Source of the DNA: Pseudoalteromonas galatheae
GTDB lineage: Bacteria; Pseudomonadota; Gammaproteobacteria; Enterobacterales; Alteromonadaceae
Assembly (NCBI RefSeq): GCF_005886105.2
Contig: NZ_PNCO02000001.1
Coordinates: 1,051,001-1,115,000, forward strand
Direction of reading: 5' to 3'
DNA length: 64,000 nucleotides
Part shown: piece by piece, positions 54,935 through 63,588 of the stretch
Layout: each line of letters begins with the position of its first letter
How positions within the stretch are numbered: position 1 is the first letter of the stretch
The notes under the pieces: generated by a model
The model's database searches: none
What the model was told of the DNA's origin: nothing
The model's input: the letters and a program-made list of their open reading frames with translations, nothing else
Translations under genes and position numbers: made by a program

Positions 54935-56410
54935 ATGAAAATTAAACGTTTCTTCGCAAAAGATATGCGTACGGCTTTGAATGAAGTGAAAGAAGAGCTT
55001 GGCGCTGATGCTGTCATCATGTCAAATAAAAAGTTAGCGGATGGTGTTGAAATCGTCGCAGCAATTGATAATGACCGTGCCGCTGCACCGGTTAAGCAAG
55101 CGCCAGCAACCCGTACAGCAACTCCTAGTGAAGCTCAGACTCGCTTTGTCCGTCCTGAGCCTCGCCAAGCTCAGCCTGTAAAACAAGCACAAGTAGCTGA
55201 TAGCTTAGAAGCATTGCTTGAGCGCCAAGCACCACGCCCCCGTTCACCAGAACTTGCTTCTATGTTCTCACAGTCGGGTATTGATACTGAGCAAATGTTA
55301 AGCAGTCAACGCAAGGCACAGACTGAAGCTCCGGCATACCAAGCGAAGCCACAGCAATCTCGCCGCCAATCTTTTGACTTCGAGGATGATGCTTTTGAGC
55401 AACCACAGCAGTGGGGAGAGTCTGATGAATTGGACAATGGTTTTGGTGATGATTTACCCGAGCTAAATGCCAAGCCTGACGAAATGAGTGCAATGCGTGA
55501 AGAGATGAACGCAATTCGTCAATTACTTGAGCATCAAGTATCAGGACTAATGAAGCAAGAAATGGCTCGTCGTGATCCAACCCGCGCGTGTCTTGTAGAC
55601 CGTCTTGAAGGAATGGGCATAGACAAAGATGTTGCTGAACAAATGGCATGCTTTATCCCTGATGATGTTTCTCGTAAAGAAGCTTGGAATGCCTTGTTAA
55701 ACATGGTGATAAACCAAATGCACACCACTAACAATGATATTCTCCGCCAAGGTGGCGTATTCGCTATGGTGGGTCCAACTGGTGTTGGTAAAACCACAAC
55801 GGTCGCAAAATTAGCGGCGCTAGGCGCACAAAAATACGGTGCAGATAAAGTGGCGTTGATAACTACTGATACCTATAGAATTGGTGCTTACGAGCAATTA
55901 GCGACCTATGGTAGAATCATTGGTTGTCCAGTTAAACAAGTTAAAGATGCAAATGAACTTGCAGAAGTGCTTTATCATTTACGAAATAAACGTCTAGTAT
56001 TAATAGATACGGCGGGAATGAGTCAAAGAGATTTGCGCTTAACTGAACAGTTAAATACACTTATGCGTAGCGCAAGAGTGGATATTCGTAGTTACTTAGT
56101 ACTGAGTGCAACAGCACAAATGAATGTGTTACAAGAAACCGTACGGCACTTCAAAAAAGTAAATTTAAGCGGTTGTATTTTCACAAAACTTGATGAAAGT
56201 CTAAGTTTAGGTGAGATAATTAGCATAGCGATTCAAAATCGCTTGCCAATAGGGTATCTTACCAACGGTCAGCGAGTGCCAGAAGACATTCGCGTAGCAA
56301 ATGCTCAAAAGCTAGTAAAAAAGGCTGAGCAATTGTATTTAAAAAGAATAAAAGCACAGCACTCTCGACGTGTACCAGTAGCGTCAGAGTCAGTAGGAAT
56401 GTATGATTAA
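54935..56410 (+). CDS. flhF: Polar flagellum placement GTPase FlhF
   Basis: FlhF (491 aa) is an SRP-type GTPase that marks the pole for flagellum assembly. The B domain begins MKIKRFFAKDMRTALNEVKE; a disordered Gln/Pro-rich linker spans about 50-190; the NG domain follows with G1 GPTGVGKTTTVAKLAALG (about 280), TTDTYRIGAYEQL, LIDTAGMSQRD and FTKLDESLSLG. Overlaps flhG by 8 bp, as is common. Polar flagellation is inferred from this gene and flhG together. Confidence 0.96.
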   Translation: MKIKRFFAKDMRTALNEVKEELGADAVIMSNKKLADGVEIVAAIDNDRAAAPVKQAPATRTATPSEAQTRFVRPEPRQAQPVKQAQVADSLEALLERQAPRPRSPELASMFSQSGIDTEQMLSSQRKAQTEAPAYQAKPQQSRRQSFDFEDDAFEQPQQWGESDELDNGFGDDLPELNAKPDEMSAMREEMNAIRQLLEHQVSGLMKQEMARRDPTRACLVDRLEGMGIDKDVAEQMACFIPDDVSRKEAWNALLNMVINQMHTTNNDILRQGGVFAMVGPTGVGKTTTVAKLAALGAQKYGADKVALITTDTYRIGAYEQLATYGRIIGCPVKQVKDANELAEVLYHLRNKRLVLIDTAGMSQRDLRLTEQLNTLMRSARVDIRSYLVLSATAQMNVLQETVRHFKKVNLSGCIFTKLDESLSLGEIISIAIQNRLPIGYLTNGQRVPEDIRVANAQKLVKKAEQLYLKRIKAQHSRRVPVASESVGMYD

Positions 56411-57263
56411 CACAGTTTTAGATCAAGCAAGTGGCCTGCGTAGAATGAGTCAAAATAGCAACCAGGGTGTAAAAGTAATAGCCGTGACCGGTGGTAAAGG
56501 TGGGGTGGGTAAAACTAATGTCTCACTCAATACTGCTATCGCTATGGGTCAACAAGGACAAAGAGTCCTAGTTCTGGATGCGGACTTGGGCTTGGCAAAC
56601 TGTGATGTAATGTTAGGTCTTCGAGTAGAAAAAAATCTGTCGCACGTGTTGTCGGGAGAGTGTGAACTTGATGAAATTCTTGTAGAGGGGCCCGCAGGTA
56701 TCAAAATTGTACCGGCGACCTCTGGCTCTCAAAATATGGTAGAGTTGACTCCAGCAGAACACGCCGGGCTTATTCGCGCTTTTAGCGAACTTAACACTCA
56801 ATTCGATGTATTAATTGTTGATACCGCAGCAGGTATCTCTGATATGGTCCTGAGTTTTTCTCGGGCTGCACAGGATGTGATGGTCGTCGTGTGTGATGAA
56901 CCAACCTCTATTACCGATGCTTATGCATTGATCAAAGTGTTAAGCAGAGAGCATGGTGTCTATCGTTTTAAAATTGTTGCCAATATGGTCCGCAGCATGC
57001 GTGAAGGGCAAGAATTATTTGCTAAACTTTCAAAAGTTACAGATCGTTTTCTAGATGTAGCACTGGAGTTAGTGGCCACCGTACCGTTTGACGAAAACAT
57101 GCGTAAATCCTCTCGTAGACAAAGAGCTATCGTAGATTTATTTCCGAGCTCCCCAGCCGCGATTGCGATTAAGGGGCTTGCCGCTAAAGCAGTTAAATGG
57201 CCAATTCCTCATCAACCTTCCGGTCATCTAGAATTTTTCATTGAACAACTTGTAAACGGGTGA
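56403..57263 (+). CDS. flhG: Flagellar number regulator FlhG/FleN
   Basis: FlhG (286 aa) is a MinD/ParA-type ATPase limiting flagella to one or few, partly by restraining FlrA. The P loop is VTGGKGGVGKTNVSLN (about 28-43); LDADLGLANCDVMLGL and VDTAAGISDMVLSFSRAAQD follow. A C-terminal amphipathic helix is expected for membrane binding and the tail is basic and hydrophobic. The gene overlaps flhF and runs into fliA. Confidence 0.95.
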   Translation: MINTVLDQASGLRRMSQNSNQGVKVIAVTGGKGGVGKTNVSLNTAIAMGQQGQRVLVLDADLGLANCDVMLGLRVEKNLSHVLSGECELDEILVEGPAGIKIVPATSGSQNMVELTPAEHAGLIRAFSELNTQFDVLIVDTAAGISDMVLSFSRAAQDVMVVVCDEPTSITDAYALIKVLSREHGVYRFKIVANMVRSMREGQELFAKLSKVTDRFLDVALELVATVPFDENMRKSSRRQRAIVDLFPSSPAAIAIKGLAAKAVKWPIPHQPSGHLEFFIEQLVNG

Positions 57264-57265
57264 TT

Positions 57266-58000
57266 ATGGCTTCTCCGGTCAACAGAGCTGCGGGATATCA
57301 AACTTCAGAGCATCTTCACAAGGTGGTCGAACGGCATGCTCCACTGGTGAAAAAAGTGGCGTGTCACCTGATAGCTCGACTTCCGGCAAGTGTGCAACTC
57401 GACGATCTCATCCAATCGGGGATGATTGGGTTGATTGAAGCATCTAAAAATTTCGATGCTACTAAAGGAGCTAGTTTTGAGACCTTTGCGGGGATCCGTA
57501 TTCGAGGCGCGATGTTGGATGAAATTCGCCGTGGCGATTGGGCTCCGCGTTCCGTACATAAAAATAGCCGAATGGTGGCTGAAGCTATCTCCGAGCTAGA
57601 ATCTCTCCTTGGTCGAGAACCAAAAGACACTGAAATCGCTGAAAAACTTGATATATCTCTAGATGAGTACCATCATATTTTACATGATGTAAATGCAAGC
57701 AAAGTCATCGGGATTGAGGATCTTGGGGTTGATGAAGATGTGATAACCCCTGCAAACAGCGATTTTGCGCTAGACAAACCGTTTAATAACGTTAAAAATG
57801 AGCGTTTTAACGAGTCTTTAGTAAATGCGATCAAAGCGTTACCCGAAAGAGACGCTTTAGTTTTGTCACTTTACTATAACGACGAAATGAATTTAAAAGA
57901 GATTGGCGCCATTCTTGATGTTAGTGAATCTCGAGTAAGTCAAATTCACGGTCAGGCAATGATAAAGCTTAAAGCTAAAATCAATGACTGGATAAATTAG
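57266..58000 (+). CDS. fliA: Flagellar sigma factor FliA (sigma-28)
   Basis: FliA (244 aa) directs RNA polymerase to late flagellar promoters such as those at 10128, 12900 and 20950. Motifs: HAPLVKKVACHLIARLPASV, LDDLIQSGMIGLIEASKNFD (region 2), SFETFAGIRIRGAMLDEIRR (region 2.4/3) and LKEIGAILDVSESRVSQIHG (region 4 helix-turn-helix). A GTG at 57260 overlapping the flhG stop is in frame; the ATG at 57266 is chosen, with modest certainty. Confidence 0.96.
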   Translation: MASPVNRAAGYQTSEHLHKVVERHAPLVKKVACHLIARLPASVQLDDLIQSGMIGLIEASKNFDATKGASFETFAGIRIRGAMLDEIRRGDWAPRSVHKNSRMVAEAISELESLLGREPKDTEIAEKLDISLDEYHHILHDVNASKVIGIEDLGVDEDVITPANSDFALDKPFNNVKNERFNESLVNAIKALPERDALVLSLYYNDEMNLKEIGAILDVSESRVSQIHGQAMIKLKAKINDWIN

Positions 58001-58042
58001 AGTACATAAAATAGTTGGGTTCGAACCTCACTGGAGGAAGTT

Positions 58043-58426
58043 TTGGATAAGAACATGAAAATTCTCGTGGTTGATGATTTCTCTACTATGAGAAGAATAA
58101 TCAAAAACCTATTAAGAGATTTAGGCTTTACCAATGTTCAAGAAGCTGATGATGGTAGTACAGCACTTCCGATGCTACAAAATCAGGAGTTTGACTTTGT
58201 AGTAACTGATTGGAATATGCCGGGCATGCAAGGTATTGATCTGCTTCGTGCAATACGAGCGGATGAAAAACTTAAGCACATTCCAGTGTTGATGGTTACC
58301 GCAGAAGCGAAAAAGGAACAAATAGTTGCAGCAGCGCAAGCTGGAGTTAACGGATATATTGTCAAACCGTTTACAGCTGGCACGCTTAAAACTAAGCTTG
58401 AAAAAGTATTTGAGCGACTAGGCTAA
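58043..58426 (+). CDS. cheY: Chemotaxis response regulator CheY
   Basis: CheY (127 aa) is phosphorylated by CheA and binds FliM. The receiver fold is complete: [20 protein letters not shown] (acidic pair at 11-12), [13 protein letters not shown] with Asp56, [11 protein letters not shown] and [11 protein letters not shown] with the conserved Lys. The start is TTG at 58043 because GGAGGAAG (58033-58040) is spaced for it; the ATG at 58055 is too far from that site. The N-terminus MDKNMK matches the form I recall from relatives. Confidence 0.96.
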   Translation: MDKNMKILVVDDFSTMRRIIKNLLRDLGFTNVQEADDGSTALPMLQNQEFDFVVTDWNMPGMQGIDLLRAIRADEKLKHIPVLMVTAEAKKEQIVAAAQAGVNGYIVKPFTAGTLKTKLEKVFERLG

Positions 58427-58445
58427 CAGCAAGGGGATATGGCCT

Positions 58446-59222
58446 ATGTCTGTAAATGCTGCGCCTCAAATTACACTTGAACAAGCAAAACAACTTGTCG
58501 AGCTTTTAGAGCAGGGTGAACAAGAAAAAGCTGACCAGCTGATTTTAGAAGCTGCTAACAAAGAGCAATCGGAGCTATTTGCAGAAGTTGGAAAGCTAAC
58601 TCGTCAGTTGCACGAATCTTTAAAGAACTTTGAACTAGATACTCGGCTTGCAGATCTCACAACAGAGGCTATTCCTGATGCAAAGCAGCGCCTTAATTAT
58701 GTTATGGAAATGACGGAAAGCGCTGCAAACAAAACGATGGACGCAGTCGAAGAAAGCTTACCTCTTGCGCAGAATCTTGCGGATGAGTTAGCGCAAATAA
58801 AGCCCACTTGGGATAGGTTGATGAGTAGGGATATTCAACTCGGTGAGTTTAAATCTCTGTGTCATGATCTCGACAGCTTTATGCAGACTTCAAAGACACG
58901 GACAGACGAATTACAAGGTTTAATGACCAACGTTCTGATGGCACAAGACTATCAGGATTTGACAGGACAGGTTATCCGTCGTGTTATTGAGCTTGTGAGG
59001 GAAGTAGAAGATAGTCTCATTCACCTTCTAACTGTGTTTGGCACTTCAGATGAAGCACCTGCCGTTGCAGAAAAAACGAATGAAAATGAAATAAAAACAA
59101 CTGAGACTATCAGTAATGAATTGTCTGGACCTGAAGGTCCAATTATTGACGCTGAATCGCGAGATGACGTGGTTTCTGGTCAAGACGAAGTCGATGACTT
59201 GCTATCTAGTTTAGGCTTCTAG
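58446..59222 (+). CDS. cheZ: CheY-P phosphatase CheZ
   Basis: CheZ (258 aa) removes the phosphate from CheY-P. It is a long helical hairpin protein; the active-site region reads MAQDYQDLTGQVIRRVIELV with the catalytic Gln in YQDLTGQ. The C-terminal tail VSGQDEVDDLLSSLGF is the CheY-binding peptide. A Glu/Asp-rich linker separates the two. Located between cheY and cheA as in Vibrio and Pseudomonas. Confidence 0.96.
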   Translation: MSVNAAPQITLEQAKQLVELLEQGEQEKADQLILEAANKEQSELFAEVGKLTRQLHESLKNFELDTRLADLTTEAIPDAKQRLNYVMEMTESAANKTMDAVEESLPLAQNLADELAQIKPTWDRLMSRDIQLGEFKSLCHDLDSFMQTSKTRTDELQGLMTNVLMAQDYQDLTGQVIRRVIELVREVEDSLIHLLTVFGTSDEAPAVAEKTNENEIKTTETISNELSGPEGPIIDAESRDDVVSGQDEVDDLLSSLGF

Positions 59223-59235
59223 TTGGAGAGTGTGT

Positions 59236-61461
59236 ATGAGCTTTGAAGTCGATGAAGATATCTTGCAGGACTTTCTAGTTGAAGCAGGTGAAATATTAGA
59301 ACTGTTATCTGAACAGCTTGTTGAACTAGAAAATAATCCTGAAGATAAAGAACTTCTTAACGCGATTTTCCGTGGCTTCCATACCGTAAAAGGTGGGGCT
59401 GGTTTTCTCGGTATGACTGAACTGGTTGATGCCTGTCACGGTGCGGAGAACGTGTTTGATGTATTACGACAAGGACAGCGAAAAGTAACTTCGGAATTGA
59501 TGGATGTTATTTTGCAATCTTTGGATACTATCAACGAAATGTTCGCTTGTATTCAAAACCGGGAGGAGCCAGAAGCTGCTGATCCTGTGTTGCTTGAAAC
59601 ACTCCACAAACTTAGCCAGCCCGCTTCTGAAGACGAAGTCAATGAGGTGATTGACGAACCTGTTTCTGAGCCAGAACCTTTGGTGCCGGATTTAAATGCA
59701 GATGATATTTTATTCGATGCAGATGTTGGCTCAGATACTGATAGTAGTTCAGGCATTGATGAGATAACGGAAGAAGAGTTTGAAAATCTGCTAGATGAAT
59801 TACATGGCGCTGGTAATGGTCCCGCTGTAGTTCCAGCGACTAAAACTGAAACTGTGTCAACCTCGGATGATGGTGACATCACTGATGATGAATTCGATAA
59901 CCTTTTAGATGAACTCCATGGTGTTGGTAAATTTGGTAGTGCACCAAATACAGAAGACCCGGTGACTTCGCAAGCCAGTGAATCTGAAGCTAAGCAAACT
60001 TCAACCGACGGGGGGAATGCGCCTGCTGGTGATGAAGAAATCACTGATGATGAATTTGAAGCTTTGCTTGACGAGCTGCACGGTAAAGGGAGTGCACCTA
60101 AAGCAGTGGATGAGTCGCCCGCAAAAGCGTCAGAGAGTAAACCTGTTCAACCTGAGCCAGTTAAAGCTGCGCCAGCGCCGAAACCAGCCCCGAAGCCTGC
60201 GCCTAAAGCGGAAATTAAGCCTGCAGCTCCTACACCACAAAAAGAGCCTGACGCTGCAAAAGCCTCAGCACCTGCAGCTGCAAAGAAACCTGCTGCGCAA
60301 GCTGAGACTACAGTTCGAGTTGATACTAAACGTCTTGATGAAATCATGAATATGGTTGGTGAATTGGTGTTGGTTCGTAATCGATTGGTTAGCTTAGCCA
60401 ATAACACCAATAGCGAAACCATGGGGAAAGCCATTTCAAACTTAGATGTAGTGACCGCAGACTTACAGGGCGCCGTGATGAAAACGCGGATGCAGCCAAT
60501 CAAAAAGGTTTTTGGCCGTTTCCCTCGAGTTGTACGAGATCTTGCACGAAGCTTGAAAAAAGAGATCAACTTAGTTTTACAAGGTGAAGAGACAGATTTA
60601 GATAAGAATCTTGTTGAAGCGCTTGCAGATCCATTAGTTCACTTGGTTAGAAACTCAGTGGATCATGGTATTGAAATGCCTGATGTACGTGAAGCTTCGG
60701 GCAAAGCAAGAATGGGAACCGTTACCTTATCTGCATCACAAGAAGGAGATCATATACTTCTTACCATTCGTGATGATGGTGCCGGTATGGATCCTGAAAA
60801 GCTCAAGAAAATAGCTATCAATAAGGGAGTTATTGATTCTGACCAAGCGAGCAGATTGTCTGATACTGAAGCCTATAATCTGATCTTTGCACCAGGTTTT
60901 TCAACGAAAGAACAAATTTCAGACATTTCAGGCCGTGGTGTCGGGATGGACGTTGTTAAAACGAAGATCACGCAATTGAATGGCTCGGTAAATATCCAAT
61001 CAGAACTGGGTGTTGGTACCGTATTAGAGATAAAAGTACCGCTTACATTGGCTATCTTGCCTACCTTGATGGTGGTAGTGGGTGAGCAAACATTTGCGTT
61101 ACCACTTGCTGGTGTGAACGAGATATTCCATTTAGATTTGACTAAAACGAATGTGGTTGATGGTCAACTGACTATCATCGTGAGAGAAAAAGCGATCCCG
61201 CTGTTTTATCTTGAGCATTGGTTAGTGAAAGGTGCCAACAGGAGCATGAGAAAGGCGGAAGGCCATGTCGTCATTGCGCAAATTGGTACCAAGCAAGTCG
61301 GTTTTGTGGTCGATTCTCTGATAGGTCAAGAGGAAGTTGTAATAAAACCATTAGATGCATTGTTACAAGGTACACCAGGTATGGCCGGTGCTACTATCAC
61401 ATCCGATGGTGGCATTGCGCTAATCCTTGATGTTCCCAACTTATTAAAACACTACGCCTAA
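59236..61461 (+). CDS. cheA: Chemotaxis histidine kinase CheA with triple repeat linker
   Basis: CheA (741 aa) is the kinase of the chemotaxis array. The P1 domain has FHTVKGGAGFLG with His49 as phosphoacceptor. Instead of an obvious P2 domain the linker (about 140-365) holds three copies of an acidic motif, EITDDEFExLLDELHG, at 59758-59814, 59872-59928 and 60034-60090, then an Ala/Pro/Lys-rich stretch. P3 (VRVDTKRLDEIMNMVGELVL), P4 (LVRNSVDHGIEMP, IRDDGAGMDPEKL) and the CheW-like P5 follow. The ATG at 59236 is better spaced from GGAGAG than the GTG at 59230. Confidence 0.96.
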   Translation: MSFEVDEDILQDFLVEAGEILELLSEQLVELENNPEDKELLNAIFRGFHTVKGGAGFLGMTELVDACHGAENVFDVLRQGQRKVTSELMDVILQSLDTINEMFACIQNREEPEAADPVLLETLHKLSQPASEDEVNEVIDEPVSEPEPLVPDLNADDILFDADVGSDTDSSSGIDEITEEEFENLLDELHGAGNGPAVVPATKTETVSTSDDGDITDDEFDNLLDELHGVGKFGSAPNTEDPVTSQASESEAKQTSTDGGNAPAGDEEITDDEFEALLDELHGKGSAPKAVDESPAKASESKPVQPEPVKAAPAPKPAPKPAPKAEIKPAAPTPQKEPDAAKASAPAAAKKPAAQAETTVRVDTKRLDEIMNMVGELVLVRNRLVSLANNTNSETMGKAISNLDVVTADLQGAVMKTRMQPIKKVFGRFPRVVRDLARSLKKEINLVLQGEETDLDKNLVEALADPLVHLVRNSVDHGIEMPDVREASGKARMGTVTLSASQEGDHILLTIRDDGAGMDPEKLKKIAINKGVIDSDQASRLSDTEAYNLIFAPGFSTKEQISDISGRGVGMDVVKTKITQLNGSVNIQSELGVGTVLEIKVPLTLAILPTLMVVVGEQTFALPLAGVNEIFHLDLTKTNVVDGQLTIIVREKAIPLFYLEHWLVKGANRSMRKAEGHVVIAQIGTKQVGFVVDSLIGQEEVVIKPLDALLQGTPGMAGATITSDGGIALILDVPNLLKHYA

Positions 61462-61477
61462 TTTTATTAGGCGTAGT
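61451..61477 (+). terminator. Hairpin over the cheA stop
   Basis: ACTACGCCTAAT (61451-61462) pairs perfectly with ATTAGGCGTAGT (61466-61477), a 12-bp stem with a 3-nt loop containing the cheA stop codon. There is no T tract. Confidence 0.5.
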
Positions 61478-61486
61478 TCGAATTCT

Positions 61487-61506
61487 AGAGCAGCATTTGC
61501 TGCTCT
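61487..61506 (+). other. Second hairpin between cheA and cheB
   Basis: AGAGCAGC (61487-61494) pairs perfectly with GCTGCTCT (61499-61506) around ATTT. It follows the hairpin at 61451-61477 by 9 nt; together they fill most of the cheA-cheB gap. Confidence 0.5.
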
Positions 61507-61536
61507 GCTGTAGAGCAAAATAAAAGAGCGTTGCCA

Positions 61537-62682
61537 ATGGCAGTTAAAGTGTTAGTCGTAGACGACTCAAGTTTTTTTCGTCGTCGAGTCAGTGAAATTT
61601 TGGAAAAAGACAATGAAATCAAGGTTATAGATTTCGCTGTTAATGGAAAGGAAGCGGTTGAAAAAGCCGCTTCATTGCGTCCAGACGTAATTACTATGGA
61701 CGTAGAAATGCCTGTGCTTGATGGGATCAGTGCGGTGAAGCAGATCATGCAGGCTACACCGACCCCAATCTTAATGTTTTCTTCGCTTACTCGTGAGGGC
61801 GCGAGTGCTACGTTAGATGCACTGGATGCTGGCGCCGTTGATTTCTTACCGAAAAAGTTTGAAGACATCGCTCGTAATAGCGAAGAGGCAATTAAATCAT
61901 TACAAAATAAAGTTAAGGAAATAGGCCGTCGCCGTGTTAGCCGCTTTACTCGCCCTAGTATCACGACTCCACCTAAGCGAGTCGAACCTAGAGCAACTCG
62001 CACTGACACAGGAAGAGCAACGATCCCTCAACCGGATAGAAGTTTTCAGAGACCGGTATCTGGTGGCACGTCGAATACCGCAAGTGTTAGAGCGTCGGGT
62101 AAAAGGTATGGATTGGTTGCAATTGGCACGTCAACAGGTGGACCCGTTGCGCTGCAAACGATATTGACGCAGTTGCCTGCGAACTTCCCTCATCCAATTT
62201 TACTTATCCAGCATATGCCTGCCGCGTTTACGCCTGCGTTTGCAGCAAGATTAAATAGCTTATGCCAGATTAAAGTTAAAGAGGCGGAACAAGGGGATAG
62301 ATTAATGCCTGGCGTGGCCTATTTAGCCCCAGGTGGTAAGCAAATGCTGGTTGAAAGTCGCGGTGGTAGTAAAACACTTAAAGTGTTTGAGGATGATAGC
62401 CCACGGATCACCTACAAACCTAGCGTTGATGTGACATTTGCGAGTGTTGCAAAAGCTTATGGCAGCGACACGTTAGCAATTGTCTTAACGGGAATGGGCG
62501 CAGATGGCCGAGATGGCGCTCGTATGCTAAAGCAGGTGGGGGCCACTATTTGGGCGCAAGATGAAGCGACTTGTGTTGTGTACGGCATGCCTCAAGCAGT
62601 CGCCGGCGCTGGACTTTCTTCGGATAGTATCGCCCTACAAGACTTTGCTGCGAGAATTAATAAAGAAGCAGGTAACCAATAG
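61537..62682 (+). CDS. cheB: Chemotaxis methylesterase CheB
   Basis: CheB (381 aa) demethylates and deamidates chemoreceptors. The receiver domain has [20 protein letters not shown] and [11 protein letters not shown] with Asp55. The esterase domain (about 190-380) has [16 protein letters not shown] (catalytic Ser), [18 protein letters not shown] (catalytic His) and [15 protein letters not shown] (catalytic Asp). A TTG at 61531 is in frame; ATG 61537 is chosen. Confidence 0.95.
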   Translation: MAVKVLVVDDSSFFRRRVSEILEKDNEIKVIDFAVNGKEAVEKAASLRPDVITMDVEMPVLDGISAVKQIMQATPTPILMFSSLTREGASATLDALDAGAVDFLPKKFEDIARNSEEAIKSLQNKVKEIGRRRVSRFTRPSITTPPKRVEPRATRTDTGRATIPQPDRSFQRPVSGGTSNTASVRASGKRYGLVAIGTSTGGPVALQTILTQLPANFPHPILLIQHMPAAFTPAFAARLNSLCQIKVKEAEQGDRLMPGVAYLAPGGKQMLVESRGGSKTLKVFEDDSPRITYKPSVDVTFASVAKAYGSDTLAIVLTGMGADGRDGARMLKQVGATIWAQDEATCVVYGMPQAVAGAGLSSDSIALQDFAARINKEAGNQ

Positions 62683-62809
62683 ACTAAGCTATTACTTGGT
62701 TGCTCTGCTTGAAGCTTGTAAATATCAAACGTCTAAAAAGAATAAATAACACTGAGTTGGTATAGTATCTATTGAACGAAATCAATAGTGATAAGCGAAG
62801 GAATATAGA

Positions 62810-63580
62810 GTGAAAATTTGGACAGTAGCAAATCAAAAAGGTGGCGTGGGTAAAACCACGACGACGGTAAGCTTAGGAGGCATTCTTGCTGAACAAGGTC
62901 ACCGAGTTTTGCTTATTGATACCGATCCTCATGCTTCACTGACATATTACTTTGGTATTGATTCTGAAGAGCTAGAAGTCAGTGTGTATGATATTTTTGC
63001 ACGCGGCAGCAGTATGACGAGTGAAGAAATTTTACAGTCTCTTTGCCCATCAACTATTGAAAATCTTGATATTTTGCCTGCCACTATGGCCATTGCTACG
63101 CTCGATCGTAGTATGGGTAATAAAACGGGTATGGGGCTTATCTTAAAGAAATCGCTCGAAAAAATAGCGGATCAATATGATTATGCTATTTTAGACTGTC
63201 CACCCGTACTTGGTGTGTTGATGGTCAATGCGCTAGCAGCGAGTGAGCGAATTTTAGTGCCGGTTCAAACTGAATTTTTGGCGTTGAAGGGACTAGATAG
63301 AATGATGCGCACGATGGAGCTAATGCAGTCTTCACAGCAGAAGCAGTATCAATACACCATTATTCCAACAATGTATGATAAACGGACCAAAGCGTCGTTG
63401 GAGGCGTATAAAACGTTGCTGGCAACATACAAAGAGGCCGTTTGGCCAGGCGTGGTGCCCGTAGATACCAAGTTTAGGGATGCGAGCCTTGCACAGCAGG
63501 TCCCAGTACAGTTTTGTCCTAAATCGCGAGGCGTATTTGCGTATCGTGCACTATTGGACTACCTAAAGCAGTTAAGCTAG
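62810..63580 (+). CDS. parC: ParA-type ATPase ParC (chemotaxis array positioning)
   Basis: A 256-aa ParA/Soj-type ATPase. The deviant Walker A is VANQKGGVGKTTTTVSLGG with Lys10 and Lys15; LLIDTDPHASLTYYFG and ILDCPPVLGVLMVNAL follow. In Vibrio the gene between cheB and the CheW-like parP encodes ParC, which brings chemotaxis arrays to the cell pole; the same position here supports that role. The start is GTG at 62810 with an AAGGA site upstream. A chromosome-segregation ParA is ruled out by the che context. Confidence 0.9.
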   Translation: MKIWTVANQKGGVGKTTTTVSLGGILAEQGHRVLLIDTDPHASLTYYFGIDSEELEVSVYDIFARGSSMTSEEILQSLCPSTIENLDILPATMAIATLDRSMGNKTGMGLILKKSLEKIADQYDYAILDCPPVLGVLMVNALAASERILVPVQTEFLALKGLDRMMRTMELMQSSQQKQYQYTIIPTMYDKRTKASLEAYKTLLATYKEAVWPGVVPVDTKFRDASLAQQVPVQFCPKSRGVFAYRALLDYLKQLS

Positions 63581-63588
63581 AGAACATA

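Noticed and set aside
59553..60044. Ser-rich open frame on the - strand inside cheA
   Set aside because: Arises from the acidic repeats on the coding strand; no start signal.
62810..63580. ParA for chromosome or plasmid partition
   Set aside because: No parB or parS nearby; it lies between cheB and a CheW-like gene.
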